Source of the DNA: Anopheles merus
Taxonomy: Eukaryota > Arthropoda > Insecta > Diptera > Culicidae
NCBI RefSeq assembly: GCF_017562075.2
Contig: NC_054082.1
Coordinates: 39,397,942 to 39,461,941, forward strand
Length of the DNA stretch: 64,000 bases
Direction of reading: 5' to 3'
Under the pieces are notes generated by a model. It did no database searches. It saw only the letters and a list, made by a program, of their open reading frames with translations, and was not told the DNA's origin. The position numbers and the translations under genes are program-made. Shown piece by piece: positions 38,147 through 51,500 of this stretch. Each line of letters opens with the position of its first letter. Within the stretch, counting starts at the first letter, position 1.

Positions 38147-40629
38147 TTCATCGGCCCATGTACTTGTCAAATCGCTAGTGTTTCTTTTTCTTGTTGTCAT
38201 CCACTGCTTTCTTTACTGCTGTTGTTGTGTTGTTTTTGCATTTCGCTTGCTGTCTGCTTGGCTGCTCTCGGATGGGAGGATTTTTTTCTTCCTCCTTTTG
38301 CATGTATCACGTTTAGCACCTTGGCCATCATCTCGTGCAAAAACCGTCGCTACACTTCACTCAGGTCAGCAGTGCGGCGATAGGAGTTACACGAAATGGA
38401 GCATATAATTTACAGCGTCGTCTGGCTTGTTGTCAGTGATTTATCAGCGCTGAAGCGAAAACTTACGCAGTGAACAGTGGCCGAAAAAAAAACAACAACA
38501 CAGACGAATGGAAGGAAATAAGATGTACTTTTTCAGACCCATTGATAGCCTTCCTTCTTCACTTACAAGGTTGTAAGCGAAATCGTATCGTATTTTGGCA
38601 CCGTACTTCTGTTTATCATGCAGTGTCAGTGCGCTCAGCAGTGGGAAATGAAACGAGAAAATTTAATTTCACCAGCAAACTGCGTAATATATCGACGATT
38701 CTGGTAGCAAAAGGTGAAACGAAACCACCTGGGACTGGGAGCTTTAGATAGAATCGCTAAGCTTTTGAAGAAAAGGTACGTTTCAACGGCCTTACAGGCA
38801 TTGTTCCATGACGTCATTGCCAAAAACAGACTTGATACAACACAGCGCCGCTGACCAAAGTATGATAAAAGCTAATTAACGCACACTTGGAAAATACTAA
38901 AATCCCTTCGCATCCATGCTGTCCAAAATTGAACCAAATTTAGCAACCTTTCTAGCAGCTCGTAGTCAACATCGCTTGTTAAGAAGGTGTTTTTTCGCTT
39001 GCGTTACGGTTACACCCTTAATCGGCTTACCATTTTTGTTTCGACAATGAACGTTTTTCGAACGTACGAGTGCCCTTGGTACCGGTCGATTGAATATTGA
39101 TGGTGTTGCAAGAAGCTTATTGCTAGCATTTGACGGCAATAAAGCCATACTTCATTATGTTCAGTGAGTGGTACAGTTTGGTGTGCTGGAAATAATTTCC
39201 TGCTGCTTTAGTAATGGTTTGCAAAGTACGGCATTGTTTTACTTCTTGTATCATACAATACTATTTTCATTGTTTTCAATACGTCTTTATAAGCACACAT
39301 TAATAGCATTTAAAGCAACGGCTCTATTAAAATTTAATAAATATTGTCTGCCCCAAACGGGGTAACGCTATGATGCAAATCATTTTTTGACGAGTATTAC
39401 GTCGTCCTTGGCAACCGAATTCAAACCATAAACATTTCACGATTCTGCAGAACTGGATGCAAAATATTTTGAATGTAATATGTGGCCCATTTTCCTTGCT
39501 ATGATGGGCATTTACATTTGTGCTAGAAATCAACCGTGCGCAAATGGCCAAAGCTATACCAAGCTTCTGTAAAATATGTACACCGAACGGGCATAATGAA
39601 AGTAACGATCTGTGCAACTGCACCGGACAAAGAAAGGCAACGAATAGGAATGCAATTGCGAAGGTATTCCGGGAAACATTTCCCCAGAATTCAGATTTTC
39701 CATCTGGCCAGATGTAACATTGTTTGCCACTGCTCAATATAGACATAGTTGTATACGGTACAGTGCGTTCGGCAAGCTTATCGTTCTGGATTTGTGGTTC
39801 GTGGATGGGCAGCACATCCACATTGAGCATATAGCGTATCATGCTGACGTTTAGGAACGGCCAAGCAAAATAGTTTAGGACATTTGTATTTATAATCTAA
39901 AAATCAACTTTTTCAGTTGCTTTCTAGTGGTTTTCCAGTGGAATCCCAGTCTTGCTTATTTTGACGTTGCAAGAGAAATGAGTTTTGTTTGAAAATATTC
40001 AGCAATGCCACAGCGAAGTAGAGTATGACAATAATTGATAATACAATTTTTAATGCATTTCCAAACCGTAAGTGAATATAATTTATACAAAATATTTATC
40101 TTTCGGCTATTAATGTAAGTTCATATTATACACACACCGCCCTTCATTTTCATTGACTTAAATTTACAACATCAAACCCATGGTCACCGGTTTTATCCTA
40201 AGCAACCTTCAGGAAACGAAAGTGTCAGCAGACAAATTAATGTGATAATATGAAGATTTCCATCACAAAAAGTGCACACGTAGTCCAGCTTTCTTTCGTT
40301 CTTCTCCCATTCGACTGAAACACGTACTATTTTCTCACGTTCCGTGGGTTTCGTACGATGCGTACAACATGGGACGCTGTTCACACTTCACTCTTCCGAC
40401 GGGATGACAAACGTGCAGTTTATTCTAGTCCTTTGTCCTTGGACTGTTTTTTTCTCTCTCCCCTCTCTCTCTCTGTTTCACTCTCTCCCACTTCATCGGT
40501 CTGTCGCTCCCGACCGCGTCACATCTTGATATTTATTCCATCCTCGTGCAATTGTTCCGTCTTTTCATCATATGTTTTTTCTCTTCACTCACTCTCTCAA
40601 TCTTTTTTTCTTGCTATCTCTATTTGCAG

Positions 40630-40752
40630 CGCTACTTTCGGGAACGTTGCGCACATATCAACGGGCCGGCTGTGATCGAGAGCTTGTCACATTAAGTTGT
40701 CCCCGCGGCACGAGCATCTCGATCGAGATAGCGCAGTACGGGCGGAGTGGCG
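40630..40752 (+). CDS. Lectin exon A: N-terminal half of a SUEL (Gal_Lectin) domain
   Basis: A 123-bp internal coding exon, phase 1 to phase 1, bordered by a pyrimidine-rich acceptor (TCTATTTGCAG) and a consensus donor (G/GTAAGT, GT at 40753-40754). It encodes LLSGTLRTYQRAGCDREL followed by VTLSCPRGTSISIEIAQYGR and SG. The pattern C-x(3)-L-x-L-x-C-x-x-G-x-x-I-x-I-x-x-A-x-YGR is the signature first half of the SUEL/galactose-binding lectin domain seen in sea-urchin egg lectin, latrophilins and EVA-1/EVA1C. Two domain cysteines are present. The CPRGTSISI form and a signal peptide close to the domain favour the EVA-1-like family (EVA-1 assists guidance receptors in nematodes; EVA1C is a Slit and heparin-binding protein in mammals). 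A latrophilin-type adhesion GPCR is the alternative. The domain continues in the exon at 43912. Confidence 0.88.
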
Positions 40753-43700
40753 GTAAGTAGATATGATCTAACAAATTGCAATTGGGCAAATGTCGTGCAG
40801 TGTTGATAATGATGTCAGTACTTCTTTCTTCCTTTGTGGTGGGATAGTGGGTGTAACGGAAGCAAATATTTTATACTTTTCAGAAAAAGGAAAGAAAAGG
40901 GGAGAGAACATTACAAATGTTTCATTTTAATATTTAAATTTCAATCAATGCTTAAGTGTTGCCTGCGATTGCTCCGATTCATTATTACTTTGTACGTTAA
41001 TCGGCACACAACCGTTGAAATAACTACTGCCCTTTTCTCAGTTTTTTTTTTTCACTTTACTATGAATAAAGCTATACGAAATAAATCAAAGCAGTACATA
41101 AAAACACAATGTTGAAAGCAAAACAAAAAGGGTTGCAAACATAACGCCTCATTGAGTGTAACGTTATCGGCCAGTTTCGTGTTTTCTCATGCGCAATCAA
41201 TCAATTTCATCCAATCCTATTCAGTGGCCTAGTTATTGTTTAGTTTCCATCATTTCAATCGCTCCACAGCGGCACAAAAAAGAATCCGTCAGCATAAACA
41301 TACTTCTATTGTTTCACCAAAACCCGTACCGCAACTCGTTAAGGCTCGAAACCCCATTAAATTTCCTCAGCTAGCGCTGACGGTGGTGATGGTGGAAATT
41401 GAAAACCACCCCGATGTAATCAGCCAGCACCTCTCCCACGGCACAGTGGGTGTGCCGGTATTACGGGCAGCGTTCCCAATTTCCACGCCTTAAAAACAAT
41501 CGCAAAACACTGAATGAATAATGGGAAATTAATTAAAAACTTATTCGAGCGCAAAGTAGCAAAGTTCGATGACTGCTAACGACGAACCGCTCTTTGCGGA
41601 GTGCTATTCAACGGCTACAGCCTCGGCTTCTTCTTCATCTTCTTCTTCTTCTTCTTCTATGCGCCTCTTAAAATAAAAGTGCTTAGCATTTTGACCTCCG
41701 AGCAGGGTGCCGCTCGTCGAATTGTCATTATCACCAAAGCGTAACCGCACCGCCGAAGGAAGCCTTACCCGTGGGAAGCTGGCAGTTCATCACCGCGAAT
41801 CTTTCCACCCGAATGCTGGTGGCTTTCGATTCTCAGGGAAAGTGTTTTCATCGACATTTCAATAAATCAGTCACCGGGGCTAGGTGCCCTCTTGATTCGA
41901 AGCAGTGCCGCGTGTGCCGTGCCGTGGACAGCGACTTTTCGCAATGGGAAAGATTTTATGAGCTCGAGTGTTTCAATCGCAAGATTGTGGGGGGTATTTT
42001 TTCGGGAAAAACAACTCACTTCATACGATTCGACAGAAATTCAATGCTTTGATGATCAAGGAGGAGTGACGGTGGCTGGAAACTCATTTTAAGCTGATAA
42101 GTAATCGGCAGGAACTAAGGATACTTTGATGTCGGCTAATTTGAATTATATTACTCTCTTGAGCTTTGGCTGCTTAATTATGATTTGGCGCTTGGAGCTC
42201 ATGATGCTTTATGTTCATTTTTTCTTTGTTCTGTACTTTGCAGTTTTCAACTATTCTCTCTAATTATTTTGTTTTGTTTTTTTTTAATATAAAATATTAC
42301 TATTAACAAAGATTACGTCTGCGAAGAATATAATAATATAATCGAAAAGCATCCACCAAACCTCCGGAAAGTTGTTAATTCGCACATTAAACTTGCGGAA
42401 TTAATGCGTTACATTTTCTGCCATTTTCTGTAGCTCTCAACATCTGTCCCACATGAAGCGAGGGAAGGATTTCATAAAAACAATAGTCATAAAAGTGCTA
42501 TTTTTCTCCCAACCCTTCTCGCTGCTTGGTTTGGCCGTGGTGCACAGAAGCCAATGGGCGTAATATAATAATTAAATAATCCTACTAATTATTGGTCTTC
42601 ACTTCGCGATTGGTTTCGTCATTTTCCTCCACCAGCCACGCGCTGCTTCACAGTGCTTTCACTGCCCCACCATTGTTAGTTTCTTTCGTTATGGTGCTCC
42701 AATTTCGTACCGGCTCGGAAGAAAAGTCTAGCGGAAAATCGACTCTACGTGGGAAATTAATTTGCTGCAATCTTTTTAAAGGAACATTTATCACCATTTA
42801 CGTATCGATGGGATTGTGTTTCACTGGCGGGGCTTTTGGTTGATTAAGGCGAGCAAATGCTTTTGTGCGGATTCGACGAGCGCTCTGGGGCGTGTTGTTT
42901 TGAGTCGTGCCAGGAGCGTGGTCCTTTGCGGAGGAGCTTTCGGTCGAAGCCGTCTCTCACAGCCACAAAAAACCTCCCCAACTTAGCCCGGCCAGCACAA
43001 GACGCGCTCGTTATCGGATTTACTGGTTTTGATTTATATGCCTGCCGCTGTGGTTAGGGCACTGCTCTATCCGGGCGGTGGCGTTTTTCTCCTTGAGGCC
43101 GTAGATTTCCTTCGGCCCATTCGTCGTCGTTGGCGGCGGCGGCATCAGCGTCAAAGCCCCAGCCGACGGCACGGAATCGAAAACCGATCCGGAAACCGTA
43201 CGTGCGGAAACTAATTGAGAAGCATTAACAAATTATGGCCATAAAGCAACGATGCAGCGGTCCGGAAAGCAAACGCGCTGGCTTGGCTTTTGCTGCCGTG
43301 TTTTATTTATTCTTTTTTTTCTTTAAATGCTCCGTGATTCTTTTAGCGCTACAGCCAGCAGGATCTACTCACATACACACACGAGCGCGTGCCCGCGTTC
43401 ACTCACATTCTCACATATATTGCATGGCTACGCACATAAAATATTACCAAGCTTTATGGTATTGCTCGGGGAAATTTTGTGGTTTTTTCGATCGGCCTCA
43501 GTCTGCCTCAGCCTCTCCTCTGAGCCACCGTTCTCGTTCGTTATTGTTTGTTTTGTCTCGCACTGTTATGCCCCGTGTGCTGTTGTTCATCCCGGGGCAA
43601 ATATTATGCTCGTGTAATCCAATTAGTAAATAATTCAATTCGACCGAGCGTTTCATTACAGTGTACAGTTTATCTTTTAGTGTATCTTGCGGGGTTTGTT

Positions 43701-43911
43701 GGGCTTTTAAATGATCGGCAGGTGGTGACGGTTGATGGATGTACGCGCATACTGCGTTTTTGTTGCGTAAATGCGGTGCATCGAGGGTAGTGTTTAAATA
43801 CATCTCATTAAAATGCACTGTTTGAAAGAGTACATGCAAATACAGAAATCTATTCATAACAGCTTTAAAAGATTCCTTTTAACACATTTAAACATCTGCC
43901 CTTTTTCACAG
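40753..43911 (+). other. Intron 2 of the lectin gene (3.16 kb)
   Basis: It runs from the GTAAGT donor at 40753 to the acceptor CTGCCCTTTTTCACAG ending at 43911. It contains a CTT/GAA trinucleotide tract at 41628-41658 and no recognised exon. An open frame at 41771-42052 (93 codons) is not flanked by suitable splice sites in phase and matches no lectin pattern. The short frames around 43.2-43.6 kb include an ACAC-rich repeat and are not supported. Confidence 0.75.
41628..41658. repeat. (CTT)n trinucleotide tract
   Basis: Imperfect CTTCTTCTTCATCTTCTTCTT run, read directly in intron 2. Confidence 0.85.
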
Positions 43912-44030
43912 ATGCAAACGAACGGAACTTGTGCCCGGCAAGCACGGAAGATGCGCTCGATATCAGCATACCGGGGACGGAAATAGAGATAAAGGCACCG
44001 GAAAGCTGCACCTGGCCAAACGCCTTGCAG
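43912..44030 (+). CDS. Lectin exon B: continuation of the SUEL domain
   Basis: A 119-bp internal exon beginning in phase 1 after CTTTTTCACAG and ending in phase 0 at CAG/GTAAGC (GT at 44031-44032). Joined to the previous exon, the Asp codon is split (G/AT) and the frame reads DANERNLCPASTEDALDIS, then IPGTEIEIKAPESCTWPNALQ after one split segment. LCP shortly after YGR, and a cysteine (ESC) about 25 residues later, fit the mid part of a SUEL domain, where the third and fourth cysteines lie. The acidic insert STEDALDISIPGTEIEI is longer than in the short lectins. The remaining conserved part (the V-x-x-x-C-x-x-x-x-x-C and D-P-C-x-x-x-x-K-Y-L/V segments) must be in later exons that I do not see in this window. 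The domain is therefore incomplete here. Confidence 0.85.
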
Positions 44031-45531
44031 GTAAGCGAGAACGGATTGTTTTCAAACACTTTTCGCTGCTGATACTATTCATACCATATTATGCTGGCGA
44101 CGCGTAAAGGTGGAAGAAATGAAACTTTCAAGCCGAACATTGTTGCAGTGCCCGTAAACCGTACTGCGCAGGAACAGTGGACAGTGGTGTCCAGTGTGGT
44201 GTGGTCAAGGTAAAACTTTGACCGCGAGTAAGCGGAAAGATGAATAAAACCACCGACACTGGCGCCACCTTCGCTATTGTTTGTTCCCACTCTCAAACCA
44301 AATTGTTGTTGGTGAGAAAAAAAGACTCACAAAACGGAACACAGAAAAAAATTCAAACAGATGCCTTCCCTCAGCAAGTAAACAAATTCACTCGCCCATT
44401 CTATACTGCCGCGCTCGGTGACCACAACTCGGACGTGGATGCAGAAATCTCGCAGGGAAAAGAATCCCAGCACCAATCCGTCGTAAATGAAGGCAATTAA
44501 CACGGAGCGCGATAAATCATAATTTATGCTAATTAGCAAACACTGCCAATGTCAGAATGCATAATTTATTCGACTGCCGCGCTCGAGCGCTTTGCAGGTC
44601 CAGGTTCCGCAAACGGATTCGCGCGTATGTGTGAGTGCGTCCTGGGTGGACGCGCCGCAAACCGAGCCAATGCTGCGGGTTAAGGGGAGCGAATTTTTCC
44701 ACCATGATAAGCATTTCCGATCCGAACGAGCAGATAATGGACAAATTGCGTTTTGCTTCTTCAATCTTCGTGCGTTTGGCAAATTATACCGCAACAAGAA
44801 GCACTTTTCGGATGAAATTTAATTTATTTTGACCTCGTTGAACCTTGGCGACAGCAGCGTACTCCCACTCCGTCGGGACGGACCACCACTGTTATCACCT
44901 CTGTAAAAAGGCTCTTCTTCGCTCTTGCAAACACAAACATTCCCATTCTACTTTCCCCCGAGCGATCAAGTTCTTTTTTTTATCTCCAACCCCACCCAGT
45001 GCCCTCCCAATCGCAAAGCGGAGAAAGACGGGAAACTCATCTAACTGTGGTTAAGTTCCGCAGCGGCCGTGCCTTTGCTTTCTCGCTCCCGGTGCCGGGG
45101 CCGGTTGTTGTGCAAGATTGTAAGTGCAAGTTTTTTTTTATACGCGCGGGTCCCATTTTTATTATTGGGCTCACTTTTTGTGCCAATCTGTCGCAGCGAG
45201 CGCAATGAATTATGTTGCCACTGCTTTTGCGCTAATATTCGATAATGGGTTTCACTTCTTAGTGAATTGTTTTTTAATGAGTGTGGCGCGGGCAAACTTT
45301 TATTCCTGTTTGCGGCACATGGAAGCTGTTGGCTCGAACCGGTCGCTTTGTTGGATCTTCTTTTTTTTTTGGCGCGTGGATCACTGGCGCACGCGCTGGG
45401 TGGCCAGTGGCAGAGGCGAAGAATTGCTCACTAAGGAAGTAATAAAAGCGCCCAAGATACGGTTAGATGCGTTTGCGGCGAATTAATTATGACGATGGCT
45501 TTTTTATGAAATGTAAACTTTATGTTCTGGA

Positions 45532-45543
45532 GGGGGGGGGGGG
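45532..45543. repeat. Poly-G run (12 G)
   Basis: Twelve consecutive G residues, read directly. Confidence 0.85.
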
Positions 45544-48500
45544 TGTTTTTTTAATATCGCCAGTTTACTATTTTACGGTGAGCTAATATCATTGTTTTAT
45601 TGTTGTTTTTCAAAGCCATTCAAGTAGAACATTAGAAGGGAGCTCAATATATTTTATCGAAATTGATATCCATTTTTGGGAATTTATTTACATTAGCAAA
45701 CAATATTCATAAACTGCCAAGCTTTGGACCAATGTTGTTAAAGTTGTTAAAGAAGCAACTACTGTAGAAACAACACCAACAACAAGCATGTTTTGTACTT
45801 AATCACACATCAGCTCTTGCAACCTTACAACACGATCCGAGAAATAGGATGATTCTCGACCTCACCCACCCAAAAGCTAGTGGCAATGCTTTCCATGTTC
45901 GGGGCTAATATCTTTCTCGCAGATAGCACGCCTAACACCCTCAGATTGATACATCATACCAGCGCCCGGATGTTGTGCTTTAATCACCCTGGGTAATGCA
46001 TGATAAAATAAAGCATCTTTGTCACAGGCCGCACCTACGACCGGTCGCTTCATTATCTGCGGGATTTCCCCACTGGATACTATCTGCGGAGTGGCAGCAG
46101 CCTTCTCCACCCAGAAAGGATGTCTCTGGGAGGATTAGTGCTTTGGCGTGTTCACAGCGTTCTATCAGCATTCATCATCGTCATCTTGCTCTGCGTACAT
46201 GATAATGTGCTTACGGTAGACGACGTCGTTTGGAGGCGACATGGTTAGCATGTACGCCAGCACTCCAGCATACACTAACACACCCGGACACACACACACA
46301 CATACACACGGACGCATACTTGTGTAGCTTTAGCAACGCTTGAGAAGGATGCATCAATACAACATTGACGCTAGACTTTGCATGCAGCAGGCCAACAGGC
46401 GGACGAAAATTTGGCTGCAAGAAATTCTTTTGCGCCTAAATGTAGACAATCGTTTTCACACAGCTATGTGTGTTTGCTTTCAGACGAACAAGTGTGATTC
46501 TAATTTGTGTTTTAACAGTGCATTCTCTACTTTCTTCTGTGCTTGTGTACCAAATGTACGAAAATACAGCTTAGGCCATGAATGAGCATGCACTATCCAA
46601 ATCATGGTTGAAAGAGCTTTAACCCCGAACATAACATGTCCGTAGTTGTTAGTTTTCCGACATTGTTTTCGTACCCTGAGATTGCATTTGCGATGTAGCA
46701 TTTTTGAAACTTCCGAACACGCTTTAAAAGTCCTAAAAGATTCATTTTGGAATGATTATCATATGCTAATCTCACGAATTGGAAAAAAAAAAACAACAAT
46801 CAGTTTGCGTTAATTCCTTTGAGTATCACTGATTATTGAAACTGGTACAACTTATTCATTAAGTAATGTTGGCAGTGTCTGTTGCTGATTTGTTTTTACC
46901 GCAATAGAGAATGAGCTTTAATACACTGACCCGCTCTCATCCTCGAAATGTAAAGCTTCATCATCCAAAAGAAACATACGTAAATGGACTATCCAATGCT
47001 TTAACTCTGCCTCTAACGATATGAAACAATCTCCCCGTGTCTCTCACACTCACTCATATTCGTACCGCGTCCTACTGAATTATAATACTATCCTAAGAGC
47101 TACAAAAAGGCTCTGCCATCTAGCTAGGAATCGACACTTCGGACCTCAAGACATGCTCTGTAAAGTGCTGGTTGCAAAGCGGCATCGAAGTGGACGAAAG
47201 CTGTCATAATCCTTTTCTGAAACATTAGCTCACTCTTGCTAGTGGCGACGTCGTCGTCGTCGTCGGTGTATCCGCCCAGTACCGCGTCCGGATTTGTGGT
47301 TTTTCCCGTACTTCATTCCGGCAGGAAAGGAATCTTTCTTCCAAACAGCCATACCCGTCCCCATCGAGGAACGGCGCACAAAAGACGGAAGAAAACAGCA
47401 GTGAAATCCGCATCTTCTGCTAAGCGAGAGTCATACCCGCCCTGGCTTTTGCTGATGGCGTCTGCAGGGCTGTGTATAATCCTATTATTACGCTCGAGGG
47501 CAGTGCGGACGATAATAGCCAACTAGAAGTGGCACTGTCGTCCAAACCAGAGCAAAACTTTTCGCCTGAAATAAACTTTGCTAGATTTTATAGCTCAAGA
47601 AGCGCGGTCACCGGAACCGGGACTTCTGATCCACCCCGGGACCGGTGTAATGGATCTCAGCTGCAAAGTACCGCCGGATCCGAAACGTAATAACAATCTG
47701 CGTGACCAACCGTGTGACAGTGAGCCGTCACGACTACTCCTCGCAAGCTTTTACTTGCGAAAGAAGCTAACAGGAAAACCAGACGACATTTATTCCGGTC
47801 ATTCTCTTCTTGCGCCGATACTTCAGTATAGAAGAATTTCATTTGCTTCTACTTTGTTAAGTATTTCTCCGTTTAAGCTACGGGAAATTAAAACAAAACA
47901 ACAGGTGTGTCACCCATGTTTATGGTGACCTTTTTTCCAGCGTACCGCAATGCTCAATGGTGGCTAGCTCGCCGCAAATTTTCATCATTTCATTAGGGCC
48001 ATGAGATACTTAAGTATCGTTTGCGTCCCTTTTTGCCAGACCGCCAATGACGAATGACTGCTGTCATGCGCTGCCCGGAACGCGTGCCATGGATGGAAGG
48101 CATTATTTTCACCTGTACACACGATGCTACGAGTGGTTTGCATTTGGGTTCACAGGTACGGAAAGTATGCTCGCTATGGTGCGTAGCGTTGTGCTGCCAC
48201 TGTTGCCGAAGCTGGTTATTACTATGGACACTAAAATTTACTACCACCGTCACGTCACACCAGTCCCAAAAATGTTGCAAGAAGGTTTTCTTATCTTGGG
48301 GCTCATAGCAGGTAGTGTGTGTATTTGACACGGGAAGTCTAGTAGAGCAGATAGTTGGAGATCAAGATTATTAATATGCTGTGTTCCTTATGTTGGGGTG
48401 CGTTTTATTGCCAAAGTGAGTAACTAGCAGACATTGCATAAATTAATATTTTATCATGCGGATGAAAAAGGGAGGGAAGATCAGCAAACTACATTATACT

Positions 48501-51500
48501 TGCTGTTATTGTGATCAGCATAGATAACAAGCTTTACTTTAATATTTTATTAGTCTGTTTGACCTTCGTTGCCACAACATGGTCTACAGTGTTTGTTGTA
48601 TTATTAACACGTTTGTGTAACTTGTTGAACATAAACCTCAACTTTCAGTGCATTTCAATAGTTTGCCACAAAGTTGATACAAACTTTAAAATAAATTGAA
48701 AATCATATTGGCTTGTGCTTTTATTGCTGAATGTTTAAAAAAATATTGAAATATTTAATTAACATTAAATCAAAAATGTTTCACAGTATTGGAATGACTA
48801 TTATAGTATTAGAAGTACTTTAGAATTAATAATTTGATTATTTATAATATTTTAGAGCATTCAGTTAAAAATCTTAAGATTGTTTTTCCTGATTTGGAAT
48901 TACATGAATTTATTCCAAACCTCCTACCTTACCTTAAAATTAATAATATTGTAATTCTTCTTGTAAATTTACAATTCTAATTGTAAAGGTTCACAGTGCA
49001 ATTTAAAAATAAAGGAACGAATTCCTCATTAGTGCTGCTCAAAACTGTTAAAATATGAAACTTTTTAAGTATTAGAAAAAAAGGCAAATAAAAATAGGTC
49101 AGCTACACTTTATACCCAGTGTGATGTCACAGTACAATAGGTGAGTATAGACAAAGATAGCAAGTGGGCGACAAGACAATTGTTTTTCCTCGTTTGTTTC
49201 ATTACGGCAAGCGATGTACCATATGTTCTTGTTCATTATTTACTTCTTCATTCGTTCTGCAGTAAATCATTAAGCAACAGACACAAAGAAGAAGCGTGAG
49301 GAAAATATCGTTTTATGTAGTCATACAACGCAGCGGTTGTTAAAACTGTAGAAGTATGGAAACATGAGTCTTATGATGTAAATGGCTAGGCGTCTCCATA
49401 CAATTAATTGTGCTTGAAACACCAGGCTTCTCCATTACAGTACTTGTTTTATCTTCTTGATTTTTTAAATCTCACAGACACAGTACAAAGCTGTTCACAT
49501 ACACCAACAGTTATAAAATATAGAATGTTTTGATTAAAAAATATTCATAAAATGGGAACATGAAAAATAAATCAGCTGCATGTTTTATCTATAGATCCAG
49601 TCTGCCACCAATTCGTACAGATAAAGACTAACGATTTGTAAAAAAAAATCACATCATATAAGAAACATGAATTCAAACCTTTTACCGACTCGCAAATGCT
49701 ATACGGATCGAATAGTTCTTATTTCAGCACTTCTCTTTTCCGAAGTATGGTGATTCTGGACGAATGAACATTTTGCATCCACGCCTTTGATAAATGACTT
49801 TTACTGAGTTATTTTTTCTATTGTATTCCATTCGCCATTTTTGCAATAGTTATTACGTGACATTCGAAAGCATAACAAAAACAAAAAATCGTTCCTCTTC
49901 CTGTTCTGAGTACAGCTGCTACGATCGAACGTTGTCACAAATGTGGAATAAACGAACTGAACGAAAAAATAAAGTATGTTTTTCTGAGTTTTCATCCATT
50001 CAAAACAGAACGATTGCATGAACGAACGATGCAAATAGATGTTGCGGTTTGAATTTTACGTATTTTTTTCTGAAAAACGTGAGTGATTCTTGCAGTTTTA
50101 ATGTTTTACAGAAATAGATAAAAGCCATTTCATCTATTTTCAGTTGCTTTACGTTTTTCATTAAAAAAAATATGAATGTTGAATCGCAAACATTTCAACG
50201 GTTCCATCAACAATGACAACACGATTCCTGTTGAACATTTTCCAAATAAAATCCCTTCACTTAAAAGCAATTCAGCTAGCTTGACGATGAGAAATAGCCA
50301 AAGGCATGAGTTCAATTCAGCCACATAATTTTCGTACACTGGCTTAACGACAAACGTTTAAAGTTCGCTACTGAGGCAATTTTGCTTCGTCCCAGGAGAC
50401 AGCGCTGCCACGTGTCAGGATAATTTATTTTCTCTCTCCAGTTCCAGCGGCTAGCAAATCGATCGATCCGTGATAACTTCTGAAATTGAGAACATCTGTC
50501 AGCAGCAGTGCGCGTCTAATCGAGGAAATTTCTTTCATTTCTTCATCCTAGCCATCTCAGGCTGCCAGCGTGCGCTAGAAATTGATGTGATAGTCATTTT
50601 TTTACGCTCTAGCAGTAGCTACCTCAATAGGATTCCAGTTTGCTCCGTTTCCATGTAAAACGAATAGGTCAATGTGTGTCGTATGTTACTGAGAGTGTGC
50701 TTTATTACAAAAGCAATTGTTCTTAAATCAAATTTTTATCTCTGTAGTATGAAACAAATTGAAATGAAACGATCTTTTGAAAAGCTAATATTTTACGTTC
50801 GTTTTGAAAATATGCTAAGATTGCGTAGGTAAACCTCCTCATTAAAGATGGAGCGAATAAATTACAAAACATGAAATCGTTTAAATATTAATATTATTCC
50901 TATACATAAAAATTTAACAAAATTCAAACAAAAGATACAGCAAGACGAACGTAGTTTTGAATGACCGGCTTTAACGAATTTCTTCAAAATACGTCTTAAG
51001 AAAATGTAAATGCTCCACATTAAAGCTTTCAGCACCATCAAAATGAATAATTTCTTCAGTGCCACTGCATGTCCCTTCGCGCGCACCCTTTTGCACTACG
51101 GTAAATTAAATAATCTCTGGCAATCACACCGAACAGATTTTCATTTAGTGTTTTACAGCCAGATGGTTTTGTTTATCGTCCTCCGTCAAACAACAGTCAA
51201 CGCCATAAAACGGGCCAAATGGAAACACACACACACACTAACATACACATACACATAACAACACATACACCCGAGGCAAGGGTCACAAACGAGCGTAGAA
51301 CTCGCTACACACGCAATCCCCAAGAATATCAGTAAAAATCTCCCTAAATTACTTATACCCTTGACGATATGACTCGCCCAACACTTTTCCAACACCCTTT
51401 CTGTCTCGGTTGCGTTCTTCTTTTTCGCTCCCCTCACGCTCTTTCGCTGTTTCTCATTCCCTCACTCCGCCGTACCATTTATGCGCAACCTTCCCACCGG

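Larger units (their letters stand above)
20042..40629 (+). other. Intron 1 of the lectin gene (20.6 kb)
   Basis: Bounded by GTAAAT at 20042 and by the pyrimidine-rich acceptor TATCTCTATTTGCAG ending at 40629. I see no further exon that carries a recognisable domain. GC-richer segments (23900-24870, 28390-28975, 31300-32400, 35100-35870) are open in overlapping frames on both strands and look like chance frames. Repeats inside include a 12-C run near 23055, two hAT-type MITEs at about 29.6-30.6 kb, a CAG-rich stretch near 36278-36306 and a 16-C run near 38131. Large first introns in insect genes often hold enhancers, but no specific one can be named from the sequence. Confidence 0.65.

Noticed and set aside
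38966..39842. Minus-strand frames of 60 and 171 codons as a possible nested gene
   Set aside because: The basic 60-codon frame looks plausible by codon use and begins at an ATG after in-frame stops. However, frames of this size are abundant here, no family is recognised, and no clear splice pair links the two.
41771..42052. 93-codon cysteine-containing + frame in intron 2
   Set aside because: No consensus splice sites in a compatible phase and no recognised domain.
44599..44822. Possible next lectin exon after an acceptor-like TTTGCAG
   Set aside because: Open in phase 0 but runs to a stop, and contains none of the expected SUEL second-half motifs.
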